A stretch of DNA of 64,000 nt, from positions 496,001-560,000 of the forward strand of contig NZ_BMUG01000002.1 in NCBI RefSeq assembly GCF_014650075.1. Reading direction: 5' to 3'. Source of the stretch: Streptomyces microflavus. Its GTDB lineage: Bacteria; Actinomycetota; Actinomycetes; Streptomycetales; Streptomycetaceae. The position numbers were made by a program, and so were the translations under genes. Below the pieces are notes generated by a model that was not told where the DNA came from, searched no databases, and worked only from the letters and a program-made list of their open reading frames with translations. Positions 45,175-60,303 of the stretch are shown here, piece by piece (positions within the stretch are counted from its first letter, which is position 1; each line of letters begins with the position of its first letter).

Positions 45175-45239
45175 GGTGAACTCAAGGTCGAGGCGTCACG
45201 GTCCAGCAACAGCACGACGGATCCGGGGCCCCGGACAGC

Positions 45240-45274
45240 ACGAAGCCCCGGCCGCTCGGCGACCGGGGCTTCGT
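45240..45274. terminator. Terminator after the DLW-39 peptide gene
   Basis: Arms ACGAAGCCCCGG and CCGGGGCTTCGT with an 11-base loop, 17 bp beyond the stop on the minus strand. Confidence 0.8.
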
Positions 45275-45290
45275 AACAGACTGTGCCGTC

Positions 45291-45425
45291 TCACACACCC
45301 GAACCTGCGGGCACGGAGTCGGTCGCCTCCGTCCACAGGTCCTGCTCGGCGCGATCCGCCTGGATCTGGCGGTACACGAGGAGCCCGCCGATGGCAGCCA
45401 GTGCGACCAGGAGAAGCTTCTTCAC
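45291..45425 (-). CDS. DLW-39 family small membrane peptide
   Basis: 44 aa. GTG start 45425 with GAGG seven bases upstream. The sequence opens KKLLLVALAAIGGLLVYRQI (a membrane helix), then carries AEQDLWTEATD, with the D-L-W tripeptide that names this actinobacterial family. Its conserved position near gyrA and tRNA-Ile is typical. Function unknown; its small size makes it easy to miss. Confidence 0.88.
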   Translation of the reverse strand: MKKLLLVALAAIGGLLVYRQIQADRAEQDLWTEATDSVPAGSGV

Positions 45426-45716
45426 CGCGCGACCTCGTCTTTCCTTGGAATAGGGGCCTTCAGCCGCCGACTATACACACCGGCCGATACCGATCGGTGA
45501 CCTGCCTGGAACCCAAAAGCGGCCCGCCACCGGCACTCCGACGGGGCCCGCATCGACCCCCGTAACCCGTTCCGGACGGCCCGTCAGGCCCGGTTGCACC
45601 ATACGAGTGGTGTTAATCCGAAGATCGGCGCAGCGGGGGCGTCGATCCCGGAAAACGCGGCCCGGATCCACATGATCGGAGAAGTCAGCAACCGGACCAC
45701 CCGAAAGCGAGGGGCC

Positions 45717-46079
45717 ATGAGCACCTTCAAGCCCAAGAGCATCTGGACCGCCTTCATCACCGCCTTCTTCGCCCTGCTGGCGTCGCTGGGCCTCGCCACC
45801 GCCACGGCGAGCGCCACGAACGCCACGAACGCCACGCAGCCGAGCGCCACGACCCAGGAGCACACGGGTGCCACCGCGGCAACTCCACTCGCTCCCTCGG
45901 TCCGATGGACCCTTCCGCGTGACCGGGCCCTGCCGCCCACGATGAAGCAGCGCATCCGGGCCGAGGCCCACGGCTCCTCCCCGGCCACCCGCCACCTGTC
46001 GGCCGACCCGACAACCGCCCGCACCTCCGGCCCCCACCACACAGCCCCGGAAGGCGACTCCCCGGCACCGCCCCCCTGA
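45717..46079 (+). CDS. Small secreted protein (DUF6344-like), function unknown
   Basis: 120 aa from ATG 45717 with GAGGGG upstream. Signal-peptide-like N-terminus (SIWTAFITAFFALLASLGLA, cleavage near TASA). The mature part is Thr/Ala/Pro-rich and probably disordered, with a short tandem repeat (ATNATNATQ) encoded by 9-bp repeats. The opening resembles DUF6344 proteins of Streptomyces. No catalytic motif. Confidence 0.72.
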   Translation: MSTFKPKSIWTAFITAFFALLASLGLATATASATNATNATQPSATTQEHTGATAATPLAPSVRWTLPRDRALPPTMKQRIRAEAHGSSPATRHLSADPTTARTSGPHHTAPEGDSPAPPP

Positions 46080-46245
46080 TCCCGGCGCCACCGCACTCCG
46101 GGGCCCCTGGTCGGTACACACCGGCCGGGGGCCCTTCCCGTGCGCCCGGGGCCCTTCCGTACGGCGCCAAAGACCGCCGACGAGCGGCCCGCAGCAAGCC
46201 GGACGACCATGGAAGGGACCGGCGCACCGCCGAAAGGACCCTTCG

Positions 46246-46944
46246 ATGAGTTCTCGTGGCAGTACCTTCGCGGCCTTCGGCACAGCCGTCGCGCTCCTCA
46301 CCCTCACGGCCTGCTCCTCGGCCACCACGGGCACGGCATCGGGTCCGGCCGGCGCCGTACCGGCTGCGGTGGCGACCAGCAGCCCCGACGCCGGCGCCCC
46401 GCCGGGCGCGGAGATCCTCGGCAGGCCCGGGGTCGGGGAGCCGTTCACGCTGACCATCGGCTACACGGACACGCCCAAGCTGGACGAGTTCGAGGTGACC
46501 GTGGACGAGGTCCGGTGCGGCGAACCCCTGGACCCGAAAGTCCTCGCGCACGCGGCCGACTCCGTGACCGTGCCGTCGCCCACTCCCACGCCCGAGGACG
46601 GCAAGCAGTTCTGCGTGGTCACCATGGAGGTGCTGAACACCGGAAAGGGCGAGGCGTACTGGAGCGCGGACGGAGCGGCCACCCTCAACGTCGACGACAC
46701 CGCGTACAGCCCGACGCAGAGCGACAACGATCTCGCGAAGGCTTACGAGGAGTACCGGTCCGACCAGGGTGAGGCCGATCCGTCATCCGGTATCAATCCC
46801 GGAAGCAAGGGCCCCGAACACGGCATCTTCCAGATCCCGGCCGGAGACAAGCCCACCACACTCTGGGTTGCGTCCGCCCACCTGCTGGAGACCATCAACG
46901 GAGTCGAACCCGGCTACCTCGTCCAGCTCACCCCCACGGACTGA
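46246..46944 (+). CDS. DUF4352-type lipoprotein
   Basis: 232 aa. Lipoprotein signal FGTAVALLTLTACSSATTGT with lipobox LTAC. The C-terminal ~150 residues form an immunoglobulin-like DUF4352 domain (FEVTVDEVRC, QFCVVTMEVLNTGKGEAYWS, GIFQIPAGDKPTTLWVASAH). Such lipoproteins are exported and lipid-anchored; binding partner unknown. ATG 46246 follows AAAGGA. Confidence 0.85.
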   Translation: MSSRGSTFAAFGTAVALLTLTACSSATTGTASGPAGAVPAAVATSSPDAGAPPGAEILGRPGVGEPFTLTIGYTDTPKLDEFEVTVDEVRCGEPLDPKVLAHAADSVTVPSPTPTPEDGKQFCVVTMEVLNTGKGEAYWSADGAATLNVDDTAYSPTQSDNDLAKAYEEYRSDQGEADPSSGINPGSKGPEHGIFQIPAGDKPTTLWVASAHLLETINGVEPGYLVQLTPTD

Positions 46945-46956
46945 CTTCCCGCAACG

Positions 46957-46992
46957 CGAAGACCCCCAGCCACTGATGACTGGGGGTCTTCG
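46957..46992. terminator. Terminator shared by lipoprotein gene and tRNA-Ile
   Basis: Arms CGAAGACCCCCAG and CTGGGGGTCTTCG, ten-base loop. It stands between the rightward lipoprotein gene and the leftward tRNA. Confidence 0.8.
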
Positions 46993-46997
46993 TTCTG

Positions 46998-47071
46998 TGG
47001 GGCTAACAGGATTTGAACCTGTGGCCTCATCCTTATCAGGGATGCGCTCTAACCAACTGAGCTATAGCCCC
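46998..47071 (-). tRNA. tRNA-Ile (anticodon GAT)
   Basis: 74 nt: acceptor GGGGCTA/TAGCCCC, D-arm GCTCAGTTGGTTAGAGC, anticodon loop CTGATAA, T-loop AGGTTCAAATCCT. CCA not encoded. Downstream of DUF3566 on the same strand, the usual place after gyrA in Streptomyces. Confidence 0.95.
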
Positions 47072-47142
47072 GCCGCGCTGTCGCGCTGACTTCTGAAGAT
47101 TAGCGCACGTCGGGGCCAGTCCCAAAATCGATACTCGGCGCG

Positions 47143-47829
47143 CTACTCGTCCTCGGCCAGCGTGAGCTCGACGCCGCCCACGAAGCCCGCCGACAGGTTG
47201 TAGATGAAGGCGCCCAGCGTCGCCAGCGCGGTGGCCAGCACCACGTCGATCACGGCGATGACCGAGGTGAAGATGAGCACGCGCGGCAGCGAGAGGAACG
47301 ACTGCAGATCGAAGCCGTTGCTCTCGTTCGAGCCGGTGGCCTCGCTGATCGTGCCGCCCACGGTGGAGAAGACGCCCATCGCGTCCATCACCATCCACAG
47401 GACCGCCGCCGCCACCACCGTGCAGATGCCCAGGGCGATCGACAGCAGGAAGCTGACCTTCATCACCGACCACGGGTCGGCCTTGGCCACCCGCAGACGG
47501 GCCTTGCGGGTACGCGGAGTGGTCCGCGCCCCCGTGCGCGGCTTGCGCGTCGCCTGGGCGCCGCCCACGCCCTGCGCACCGCCGAGCGTGCCGCCGCCCT
47601 GGGTGCCACCCGCCGGCGACGGGTACGCCTGAGGCGGGTGGTACGGCCCCGACGGCCCCGGTGCGGGCTCACGCTCGCCGGGCAGCGGCCCGGTCGCGTA
47701 ACCCTCGTACTGGGGCTGAGGCCCTCGTGTGTCTGTCACAGTGCCCCCTTGGGAGTCCGTGGCAGGGCCACGGGCACCGTTCGCTCCTGCTCCGGAAGCG
47801 GCCGAACCGGCGCCCGTGGCTCCACTCAC
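47143..47829 (-). CDS. DUF3566-domain transmembrane protein
   Basis: 228 aa from GTG 47829, whose ribosome site GAGGAG is the last coding bases of gyrA. Residues 1–110 are Gly/Pro/Ala-rich and cytoplasmic. The DUF3566 domain follows with two membrane helices (VSFLLSIALGICTVVAAAVL and VLIFTSVIAVIDVVLATALA). Almost always follows gyrA in actinobacteria; in corynebacteria and mycobacteria homologues influence cell shape and division (CwsA-like). Translationally linked to gyrA. Confidence 0.9.
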   Translation of the reverse strand: MSGATGAGSAASGAGANGARGPATDSQGGTVTDTRGPQPQYEGYATGPLPGEREPAPGPSGPYHPPQAYPSPAGGTQGGGTLGGAQGVGGAQATRKPRTGARTTPRTRKARLRVAKADPWSVMKVSFLLSIALGICTVVAAAVLWMVMDAMGVFSTVGGTISEATGSNESNGFDLQSFLSLPRVLIFTSVIAVIDVVLATALATLGAFIYNLSAGFVGGVELTLAEDE

Positions 47830-47832
47830 GCT

Positions 47833-50472
<2,640 letters not shown>

Positions 50473-50519
50473 TGCTGGTCAAAGTCCTTTCGAGCTGCGG
50501 CGTCGCTGGTACGGCCGAC

Positions 50520-53008
<2,489 letters not shown>

Positions 53009-53647
53009 TCAGCCGTAGGTGTCGCCGGGCCCCTTGCTGCCGGGCGCCCGCAGCGGCCCGAACCGGCGCTCCGGGCCCCCCGGACCGACCACCTTGATCA
53101 TCCGTACGGTGCCCTGACCCAGATCCGCGTTGAGCCGGGCCACCAGCTGAGGGGCCAGCAGCCGCAGCTGCGTCGCCCACGCCGTGGAGTCGCAGCTCAC
53201 AGTGAGCACCCGCGCGGCCGGGTCCTCGTCGTAGCGCAGCGGCACGCAGTGGTTGGCCAGATCGTCCCCCACGATCTGCGGCCACCGCCCCATCACACCG
53301 CCCACCGCGGCCGGGGTCTCCCAGCCGCGCTCGGTGATCAGCCGGTTGATCGCGGAGCCCAGCGGCTGCGGATCACGGCCGTCCGAGCGGGCCCCGGAAC
53401 GCAGCCCGCCGCCCCGCCTCGCCTGCTTCTTCTGCTGGGCCGCCGCACCCCGCGCCCGCGCCTGCTCCTTCGCGGCCCGCAGCGCGACCCGGGCGAGATC
53501 GACCCCGGCCACCTCAGGCGGGGCCGGGCTCCCGGCAGCCGCCGGCGTACCGGCCGCTCCGGCGCCCCCGGCAGCGGCCGCAGGCCCGGACGTTCCCTCC
53601 GCGGGGGAGGCGCCCGCGCCCCCCGGCTTCCTGCTCCGGCCGGTCAT
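53009..53647 (-). CDS. DUF721 (DciA-like) protein
   Basis: 212 aa. The N-terminal half is Gly/Ala/Pro-rich and basic; the DUF721 domain lies at about residues 95–190 ([56 protein letters not shown]). DUF721 proteins related to DciA load or recruit the replicative helicase in bacteria lacking DnaC. The gene sits directly downstream of recF (4-bp overlap), the conserved position in actinobacteria. Confidence 0.9.
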   Translation of the reverse strand: MTGRSRKPGGAGASPAEGTSGPAAAAGGAGAAGTPAAAGSPAPPEVAGVDLARVALRAAKEQARARGAAAQQKKQARRGGGLRSGARSDGRDPQPLGSAINRLITERGWETPAAVGGVMGRWPQIVGDDLANHCVPLRYDEDPAARVLTVSCDSTAWATQLRLLAPQLVARLNADLGQGTVRMIKVVGPGGPERRFGPLRAPGSKGPGDTYG

Positions 53648-54774
53648 ACCCGCTCCACCTCGCCCGCCGACACCGTGTACCGCGCCCCCGCCAGCACGCC
53701 CGGGACGTCCTCCGCCACCGCGGCCGTCACCAGCACCTGCTCGCCCGGGGCCACCAGCTCCGCCAGCCGCTCCCGGCGACGGGCGTCCAGCTCGGCGAAG
53801 ACGTCGTCCAGGACCAGCACCGGCTCGTTGCCCTCGGCGCGCAGCAGCTCGTAACTGGCCAGCCGCAGCGCCAGCGCGTAACTCCAGGACTCCCCGTGGC
53901 TCGCGTACCCCTTCGCGGGCATGGACCGCAGGCCGAGCACCAGATCGTCCCGGTGCGGGCCCACCAGCGTCACCCCGCGCTCGATCTCCTGCTTGCGGAC
54001 CCCGACGAGCGCCGCGGTCAACTGCTCGTACAGCTCCTCGCGGGTGCGCCCGGGATCGATGTCCTCGCCCACCGAGCTGCGGTACTCCAGCGTTACGGGG
54101 CCGCCGCCCGGCGCCACGTCCCCGTACGCCTTGTCGGCCAGCGGCTGGAGCGTGGCGATCAGGTCCAGGCGCTGCGCGAGCAGCTCGGCACCGACCCGGC
54201 CCAGGTGCTCGTCCCAGACGTCGAGGGTGGACAGGTCCAGGGACCGGCCGCCGTGCCGGCGGGCCATGGCGGCGGACTTCAGCAGGGTGTTGCGCTGCTT
54301 GAGCACCCGCTCGTAGTCGGAGCGGACCCCGGCCATCCGGGGCGAACGGGCGGTGATCAGCTCGTCCAGGAACCGCCGCCGCTCACCTGGGTCGCCCTTG
54401 ACCAGCGCCAGGTCCTCCGGCGCGAACAGCACAGTGCGTACGATCCCGAGCACGTCACGCGGTCTGACCTGCGAGGACCGGTTGATACGGGCCCGGTTGG
54501 CGCGGCCGGGGTTGAGTTCCAGCTCGATCAGCTGCGAGCGTTCGCCCTGGGTCACCGCCGCCCGGATCACGGCCCGCTCGGCGCCCATCCGCACCAGGGG
54601 GGCGTCCGAGGAGACCCGGTGGCTGCCGAGGGTGGCGAGATAGCCGACCGCCTCGACGAGATTGGTCTTGCCCTGCCCGTTGGGCCCCACGAACGCGGTG
54701 ACGCCCGGGCCGAGAGGAACCTCGACCCGGGCGTACGAGCGGAAGTCGGCCAGCGAGAGATGGGTGACGTGCAT
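53644..54774 (-). CDS. recF: DNA replication and repair protein RecF
   Basis: 376 aa. SMC-like ATPase: Walker [21 protein letters not shown] near residue 30, signature-type [20 protein letters not shown], and Walker [21 protein letters not shown]. RecF loads RecA at gapped DNA via RecO/RecR. Stop overlaps the DUF721 start. ATG 54774; gnd lies 65 bp upstream. Confidence 0.96.
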   Translation of the reverse strand: MHVTHLSLADFRSYARVEVPLGPGVTAFVGPNGQGKTNLVEAVGYLATLGSHRVSSDAPLVRMGAERAVIRAAVTQGERSQLIELELNPGRANRARINRSSQVRPRDVLGIVRTVLFAPEDLALVKGDPGERRRFLDELITARSPRMAGVRSDYERVLKQRNTLLKSAAMARRHGGRSLDLSTLDVWDEHLGRVGAELLAQRLDLIATLQPLADKAYGDVAPGGGPVTLEYRSSVGEDIDPGRTREELYEQLTAALVGVRKQEIERGVTLVGPHRDDLVLGLRSMPAKGYASHGESWSYALALRLASYELLRAEGNEPVLVLDDVFAELDARRRERLAELVAPGEQVLVTAAVAEDVPGVLAGARYTVSAGEVERV

Positions 54775-54839
54775 GGTGGCCGACCTCTCGCGACAGTGCT
54801 TCGCAGGTGTGTGACGCCGGCGCGCGGCCGGCGTTCCGA

Positions 54840-55724
54840 TCAGTTCTCGGTCTTGGACTCGACCGCGTGGCCGCCGAACTGGTTGCGCAGCGCGGCGATC
54901 ATCTTCATCTGCGGCGAGTCGTCCTGGCGCGAGGCGAACCGCGCGAACAGGGAAGCGGTGATCGCGGGCAGCGGCACCGCGTTGTCGATCGCGGCCTCCA
55001 CAGTCCAGCGGCCCTCGCCCGAGTCGGCGGCGAAGCCCCGGAGCTTCTCCAGGTGCTCGTCGTCGTCGAGCGCGTTGACCGCGAGGTCGAGCAGCCAGGA
55101 ACGGATGACCGTGCCCTCCTGCCAGGAGCGGAAGACCTCACGCACGTCGGTGACGGAGTCGACCTTCTCCAGCAGCTCCCAGCCCTCGGCGTAGGCCTGC
55201 ATCATGGCGTACTCGATGCCGTTGTGGACCATCTTCGCGAAGTGGCCGGCGCCGACCTTGCCCGCGTGGACGGAGCCGAAGTCGCCCTCGGGCTTGAGCG
55301 CGTCGAAGACCGGCTGGACCTTCGCCACGTTCTCCTCGGTGCCGCCGTACATCAGGGCGTAGCCGTTCTCCAGGCCCCAGACGCCGCCGGAGACTCCGCA
55401 GTCGACGAAGCCGATGTCCTTGATGCCCAGCTCGACGGCGTGCTTCTCGTCGTCGGTCCAGCGCGAGTTCCCGCCGTCGACGACGACGTCGCCGGGCGAG
55501 AGCAGGGCGGCGAGCTCGTCGATCGTGGACTGGGTCGCGGCACCGGCCGGGACCATGACCCAGACGACCCGGGGGCCCTTCAGCTTGCCCACAAGCTCTT
55601 CGAGACTGTGGACATCGGCGACATCCGGGTTGCGGTCGTAACCGATGACGGTGTGGCCTGCGCGGCGGATGCGCTCGCGCATGTTGCCGCCCATCTTGCC
55701 GAGGCCGACGAGACCGAGCTCCAT
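54840..55724 (-). CDS. gnd: 6-phosphogluconate dehydrogenase (decarboxylating, short type)
   Basis: 294 aa, the short GndA/YqeC-type. NAD(P)-binding motif [13 protein letters not shown] at the start, substrate motif DGGNSRW and [16 protein letters not shown], and [18 protein letters not shown] with the catalytic Lys. It converts 6-phosphogluconate to ribulose-5-phosphate. Its insertion between dnaN and recF is a Streptomyces/actinomycete feature. Divergence in length from the E. coli enzyme (468 aa) reflects the missing C-terminal repeat. Confidence 0.95.
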   Translation of the reverse strand: MELGLVGLGKMGGNMRERIRRAGHTVIGYDRNPDVADVHSLEELVGKLKGPRVVWVMVPAGAATQSTIDELAALLSPGDVVVDGGNSRWTDDEKHAVELGIKDIGFVDCGVSGGVWGLENGYALMYGGTEENVAKVQPVFDALKPEGDFGSVHAGKVGAGHFAKMVHNGIEYAMMQAYAEGWELLEKVDSVTDVREVFRSWQEGTVIRSWLLDLAVNALDDDEHLEKLRGFAADSGEGRWTVEAAIDNAVPLPAITASLFARFASRQDDSPQMKMIAALRNQFGGHAVESKTEN

Positions 55725-55806
55725 CAGAGATTCCTTAAGCGTCGTGGCGATAGCGTCGGGGCGTTTTCCGCCCGGGACCGAGCCTACGCCCGGCCGGCGA
55801 CAGGGC

Positions 55807-55838
55807 GGTGGGCCCGCTCCGCGCCGAACGGGCCCACC
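55807..55838. terminator. Terminator between dnaN and gnd
   Basis: Arms GGTGGGCCCG and CGGGCCCACC with a 12-base loop, 57 bp past the dnaN stop. Confidence 0.7.
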
Positions 55839-55894
55839 GAAACCGCTGTGAAGGTGCCGCCCCGGCCGCTACGGGCGGCGGGCGGCCGGCCGGA

Positions 55895-57025
55895 TCAGCC
55901 GGAGAGGCGCACCGGCATGATCAGGTACTTGTACGCGTCGTCCGCCTCGGCGTCCACAGCCGGGCGCCCGCTGAGCAGCGCGGGCTTGGTGGACGTGGTG
56001 AAGGAGAGCTGGGCGACCGGGGAGTCGATCGCGCTCAGCCCGTCCAGCAGGAACGTCGGGTTGAAGGCGATCGAGATGTCGTCACCCTCCAGCACCGCGT
56101 CGACGCGCTCCACAGCCTGTGCGTCGTCGCTGGAACCGGCCTCCAGGATCAGCACGCCCTGCTCGAAGCTGAGCCGGACGGGGGTGTTGCGCTCGGCGAC
56201 CAGGGCCACACGCTTGACGGCCTCGACGAAGGGGGCCGTCTCGATGACCGCGACCGAGTTGAACTCGGTGGGGAAGAGCGTGCGGTACTTCGGCAGGTCG
56301 CCTTCGAGCAGACGCGTGGTCGTCGTGCGTCCCGCGCCCTCGAAACCGATCAGCCCCTCACCGGCACCGGAGCCCGAGAGCGCCAGGGTGACCGTGTCAC
56401 CGCTGGTGAGTGCCTTGGCGGTGTCCAGGAGGGTCTTGGCGGGCACCAGGGCGACCGCGGAGGCCTCCGGGTCCTCCGGCTTCCAGAGGAACTCGCGGAC
56501 CGCGAAGCGGTAGCGGTCGGTGGAGGCGAGGGTGACGGTGTCGCCCTCGATCTCGATGCGCACACCGGTCAGCACGGGCAGCGTGTCGTCGCGGCCCGCG
56601 GCGATGGCGACCTGGGCGGCGGCCGATGCGAAGACCTCACCGGGGACGGTGCCCGTGGCGGTCGGCATCTGCGGCAGCGCCGGGTACTCCTCCACAGGCA
56701 GTGTGTGGAGGGTGAAGCGCGAGGAGCCGCAGACCACCGTGGCCCGCACACCGTCGGTGGAGATCTCCACCGGGCGGTTCGGCAGGGCGCGGCAGATGTC
56801 TGCGAGCAGCCGGCCGGAGACGAGCACCGTGCCGTCCTCATCGACCTCCGCGTCCACGGAGACCTTGGCCGAGACCTCGTAGTCGAAGCTGGAGAAGGAG
56901 AGGGCTCCGTCCTCGGCCTTCAGCAGAAGGCCCGCGAGAACGGGCGCCGGCGGACGGGCCGGGAGGCTGCGGGCCACCCAGGCCACCGCCTCCGCGAGTA
57001 CATCGCGCTCCACCCGGATCTTCAC
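55895..57025 (-). CDS. dnaN: DNA polymerase III beta sliding clamp
   Basis: 376 aa from GTG 57025, with AGGAGG seven bases upstream. Three clamp domains are readable: KIRVERDVLAEAVAWVARSL, PNRPVEISTDGVRATVVCGS, VAIAAGRDDTLPVLTGVRIE, and the C-terminal KYLIMPVRLSG. It forms the ring that tethers the polymerase. The longer open frame upstream runs into oriC and has no ribosome site. Directly downstream of oriC, in the conserved dnaA–dnaN order. Confidence 0.97.
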   Translation of the reverse strand: MKIRVERDVLAEAVAWVARSLPARPPAPVLAGLLLKAEDGALSFSSFDYEVSAKVSVDAEVDEDGTVLVSGRLLADICRALPNRPVEISTDGVRATVVCGSSRFTLHTLPVEEYPALPQMPTATGTVPGEVFASAAAQVAIAAGRDDTLPVLTGVRIEIEGDTVTLASTDRYRFAVREFLWKPEDPEASAVALVPAKTLLDTAKALTSGDTVTLALSGSGAGEGLIGFEGAGRTTTTRLLEGDLPKYRTLFPTEFNSVAVIETAPFVEAVKRVALVAERNTPVRLSFEQGVLILEAGSSDDAQAVERVDAVLEGDDISIAFNPTFLLDGLSAIDSPVAQLSFTTSTKPALLSGRPAVDAEADDAYKYLIMPVRLSG

Positions 57026-57941
57026 CGGAACCGCCTCCTGCTGTTGCTCGCTCGCCCTGCTGGCCTTCGTCGTCTGGACCGGAGCTCCCTGCCGACGGCT
57101 GGGGTGGCTCCGGGGTCCAGTCTGACGCACAGCACCGACAGTCGTTGCTGCTCGGGGTCAAGTCGAGCAGAACGGTGCGAGGCGGTCGCCGGTCGAGTTG
57201 TACACAGGCCCCACTTCGAAGCGGATTCCTAGCTAACTCTGAGTGGTAGTAGTAGTAGGCCCTGTGGAAACCGTGGATAACGTCGTTTGCGCAGGTCAGT
57301 GCCTGTTTTTTGTCCACCGACCCTGTGGGTGGCACCAGTGGACAACCGGGGCTTTCTGTGGACGGGCGGAAGTTCTGCACACCCGATGCACAGGAGGGGG
57401 TCACTTCTCCCCAGCCCTGTCCCCAGCTTTACCCACGTTCCCCACAGCCCACTCGGGCACCTCGGTGTGACGCCTTTCACTCCGGGCGGTGAGAGCGGGT
57501 GTCGTGTTGCCGAACAGTGGACAGAGGTGTGGAGAAGCCGGGTGAAGCTGGGGACAACACCGTCCAGCCTGTGGGCCGACGGTGGACAACTGCGAGGGCC
57601 CCCTGTGGACGAAAATTCTGTCCACAGGCTGTGGATCACGGTTGACCACAAATCCCCAACCACGTGACCTGGCCTGATGGAGTATCGGCAGCTCGCCCTG
57701 TGGACGCAATATGGACAACTTTCCGGTCCCCAGGCTGTGGACGGAAGATTTCCCGCACATCTGTGGAGAAGGGCCTCTGAACAGCGGCTATTCGAACAGC
57801 GCAGGGTGCCGGAGGCCGCCGGCAGAGCCCGGGGAACGACCGCAGGGACGACGAAAGGCGCCTCACGCGGACCGCGGGAGGTCGTTGCGAGGCGCCCTAC
57901 GAGCGCGCTGAGGAGCCCTGTGACGGCTCGAGAGGTGGGCG
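57026..57941. other. oriC: Chromosomal replication origin oriC with numerous DnaA boxes
   Basis: The 916-bp dnaA–dnaN gap contains at least 17 sequences close to TTGTCCACA in both orientations. Examples: 57198, 57272, 57310, 57337, 57357, 57516, 57549, 57581, 57604, 57618, 57630, 57642, 57699, 57710, 57736 and 57762. A gap without boxes separates 57366–57515, and the AT-rich run near 57244–57260 could help opening. The number, location and box type match Streptomyces oriC (about 19 boxes). Confidence 0.95.
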
Positions 57942-59765
57942 TCAGCCGTTCTTGATGCGGTTGGTGAGCTCGGTGACCTGGTTGTAGATGGAGCGGCGCT
58001 CCGCCATCAGCGCCCGGATCTTCCGGTCCGCGTGCATCACCGTCGTATGGTCGCGGCCGCCGAACTGGGCGCCGATCTTCGGCAGCGAGAGATCGGTGAG
58101 CTCCCGGCACAGATACATGGCGATCTGGCGCGCCGTCACCAGGACCCGGCTGCGGGACGATCCGCAGAGGTCCTCCACCGTGAGGCCGAAGTAGTCCGCG
58201 GTGGCCGCCATGATGGCCGGCGCGGTGATCTCCGGCGCCGACTCCTCACCGCCCGGGATCAGGTCCTTGAGCACGATCTCGGTCAGCCCGAGGTCCACCG
58301 GCTGCCGGTTGAGGGAGGCGAAGGCCGTCACCCGGATCAGGGCGCCCTCCAGCTCACGGATGTTGCGCGAGATCCGCGAGGCGATGAACTCCAGGACCTC
58401 CGGGGGCGCGTTCAGCTGCTCCTGCACCGCCTTCTTACGGAGGATGGCGATCCGGGTCTCCAGCTCGGGCGGCTGGACGTCGGTGGTCAGGCCCCACTCG
58501 AAGCGGTTGCGCAGCCGGTCCTCCAGCGTCACCAGCTGCTTGGGCGGCCGGTCCGAGGAGAGCACGATCTGCTTGTTCGCGTTGTGCAGCGTATTGAAGG
58601 TGTGGAAGAACTCCTCCTGCGTCGACTCCTTGCTCGCCAGGAACTGGATGTCGTCGACCAGGAGGATGTCGACATCGCGGTACCGCTTGCGGAAGGTGTC
58701 GCCCTTGCCGTCGCGGATCGAGTTGATGAACTCGTTGGTGAACTCCTCCGAGCTCACGTACCGCACCCGGGTCCCCGGGTAGAGGCTGCGCGCGTAGTGC
58801 CCGATGGCGTGCAGCAGGTGGGTCTTGCCGAGCCCCGACTCCCCGTAGATGAAGAGGGGGTTGTAGGCCTTCGCGGGAGCCTCGGCGACGGCGACGGCTG
58901 CGGCGTGCGCGAACCGGTTGGAGGCGCCGATGACGAAGGTGTCGAAGAGGTACTTGGGGTTCAGCCGGGCGTGCGGTTCACCGGGTCCCGGCGCGGGCGC
59001 CGGCTGGGCGCCCATCGGACCGGGGACCGAGCCGCCGGTGCGCCCGGGGCCGGGGCCGCCCTGGCGGTGCTGCTGGTCGTGCCGGTCGCGCTGCTGCTCG
59101 TACCCCTGGCGCTCGGGCGGCTGCGAGCGGTAGTCGTGCTGGGGCCGCCCGGTGCTGTACGGCTCGCGCCACTGCTCGGCGGACTGCTCGCCGCGGTACG
59201 GCTCGCTCTCGCGGTAGCTCTCGGAGGAGGGCTGCTCCCGGTCCTGGTACCCCCCGTGCCGCGGCTGCTGCCAGGAGAGGTCCTCCTGGGTGCGCGGCCA
59301 GGCGCCCGGCTCGGGGCGCTGCTGCTGGTAGTCGGGGTAGGCGGGGCGGGCCGTCGGCATGCCGTCGTCGGAGGGCCGGTGACCGTATCCGTCGTACCCG
59401 TCGTTGTGGGCGTCCTCGCGCGGCTGGCCCTGGTAGCGGTGGCCCTGCTGGCTCTGGTGCATCGGGGGTGTCGGCGGGGAGGGCGGCTCGCCCGCGGAGT
59501 CGTCGACGGTGATCGCGATCCGGATGGGTCGCCCGCACTCCCGGGTCAGCGTCTCGCTGATGAGCGGCGCGAGCCGGCCCTCCAGCACGCGCTTGCCCCA
59601 TTCATTGGGGACGGCCAGGAGGGCGGTGTCGGCGACGAGTGCCAGCGGCTGGCAGCGCTCGATCCACTGCTTGTCCTTCGGCTCGATGCCCTGCTGGCCC
59701 TCCCCGAGGAGTTGCTCCAGCACGCGTGGCCACACTGCGGCAAGATCGGCAGGTACGTCAGCCAC
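57942..59765 (-). CDS. dnaA: Chromosomal replication initiator protein DnaA
   Basis: 607 aa from GTG 59765. Domain I (residues 1–100, [20 protein letters not shown]). A long domain II (about 105–270), extremely rich in Gln, Arg, Tyr and Pro. Domain III AAA+ with [27 protein letters not shown] and arginine fingers. Domain IV with the DnaA signature [16 protein letters not shown]. Domain II is far longer than the E. coli one, as in other Streptomyces. The promoter region carries two facing DnaA-like boxes (59906–59926), suiting autorepression. Confidence 0.98.
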   Translation of the reverse strand: MADVPADLAAVWPRVLEQLLGEGQQGIEPKDKQWIERCQPLALVADTALLAVPNEWGKRVLEGRLAPLISETLTRECGRPIRIAITVDDSAGEPPSPPTPPMHQSQQGHRYQGQPREDAHNDGYDGYGHRPSDDGMPTARPAYPDYQQQRPEPGAWPRTQEDLSWQQPRHGGYQDREQPSSESYRESEPYRGEQSAEQWREPYSTGRPQHDYRSQPPERQGYEQQRDRHDQQHRQGGPGPGRTGGSVPGPMGAQPAPAPGPGEPHARLNPKYLFDTFVIGASNRFAHAAAVAVAEAPAKAYNPLFIYGESGLGKTHLLHAIGHYARSLYPGTRVRYVSSEEFTNEFINSIRDGKGDTFRKRYRDVDILLVDDIQFLASKESTQEEFFHTFNTLHNANKQIVLSSDRPPKQLVTLEDRLRNRFEWGLTTDVQPPELETRIAILRKKAVQEQLNAPPEVLEFIASRISRNIRELEGALIRVTAFASLNRQPVDLGLTEIVLKDLIPGGEESAPEITAPAIMAATADYFGLTVEDLCGSSRSRVLVTARQIAMYLCRELTDLSLPKIGAQFGGRDHTTVMHADRKIRALMAERRSIYNQVTELTNRIKNG

Positions 59766-59905
59766 AAGGCACGCTCTCTCGCATGTCCCACGAATGTGTG
59801 GTTCTCGGGACGGGATGGGTCGGGATGGGTGAGGCCCGGCAGTCGGGAAGGAAAAGAACCGGAGTTCAGCCACGGTAGTCAGGCCGGGCCGCGCGGTTCA
59901 AGTTG

Positions 59906-59926
59906 TTGTCCACAGGCTGTGCACAA
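59906..59926. promoter_or_regulatory. Paired DnaA boxes in the dnaA promoter
   Basis: TTGTCCACA (59906–59914) faces TGTGCACAA (59918–59926), three bases apart. They lie in the 381-bp gene-free stretch 59766–60146 between dnaA and rpmH. In S. lividans two boxes in the dnaA promoter mediate autoregulation; the same is expected here. Confidence 0.8.
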
Positions 59927-60146
59927 TGGGGGGTCGCTCGGAGCCGGTTTGACCGGATGGCGTAGCCGCGCGTACCGTGACCAGGTCGAGTTGTCGATGG
60001 CTGCTGCCGCCTGCCTCCGATGGGCAAAGATCACGATCTGTGATTGTGAAGCGGTGCACTAAGGCGTTTACGCGAGTTCCTCGTGGGCGCACGGTGACAG
60101 CCAGGCGATGTCCCGCCAAGACACGAATCATTTCTGGAGCCCCCGA

Positions 60147-60284
60147 GTGAGCAAGCGCACCTTCCAGCCGAACAACCGCCGTCGTGCCAAGACCCACGGC
60201 TTCCGTCTGCGCATGCGTACCCGTGCCGGCCGTGCGATCCTCGCGAACCGTCGCGGCAAGGGCCGCAGCAGCCTGTCCGCCTGA
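60147..60284 (+). CDS. rpmH: 50S ribosomal protein L34
   Basis: 45 aa from GTG 60147, with GGAG upstream. Reads [20 protein letters not shown], then [20 protein letters not shown], the universal L34 sequence. It is too short for many gene callers. First gene of the rightward rpmH–rnpA–yidD–yidC unit. Confidence 0.98.
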
Positions 60285-60303
60285 TCGCTAACAGGTCCAT
60301 GAC

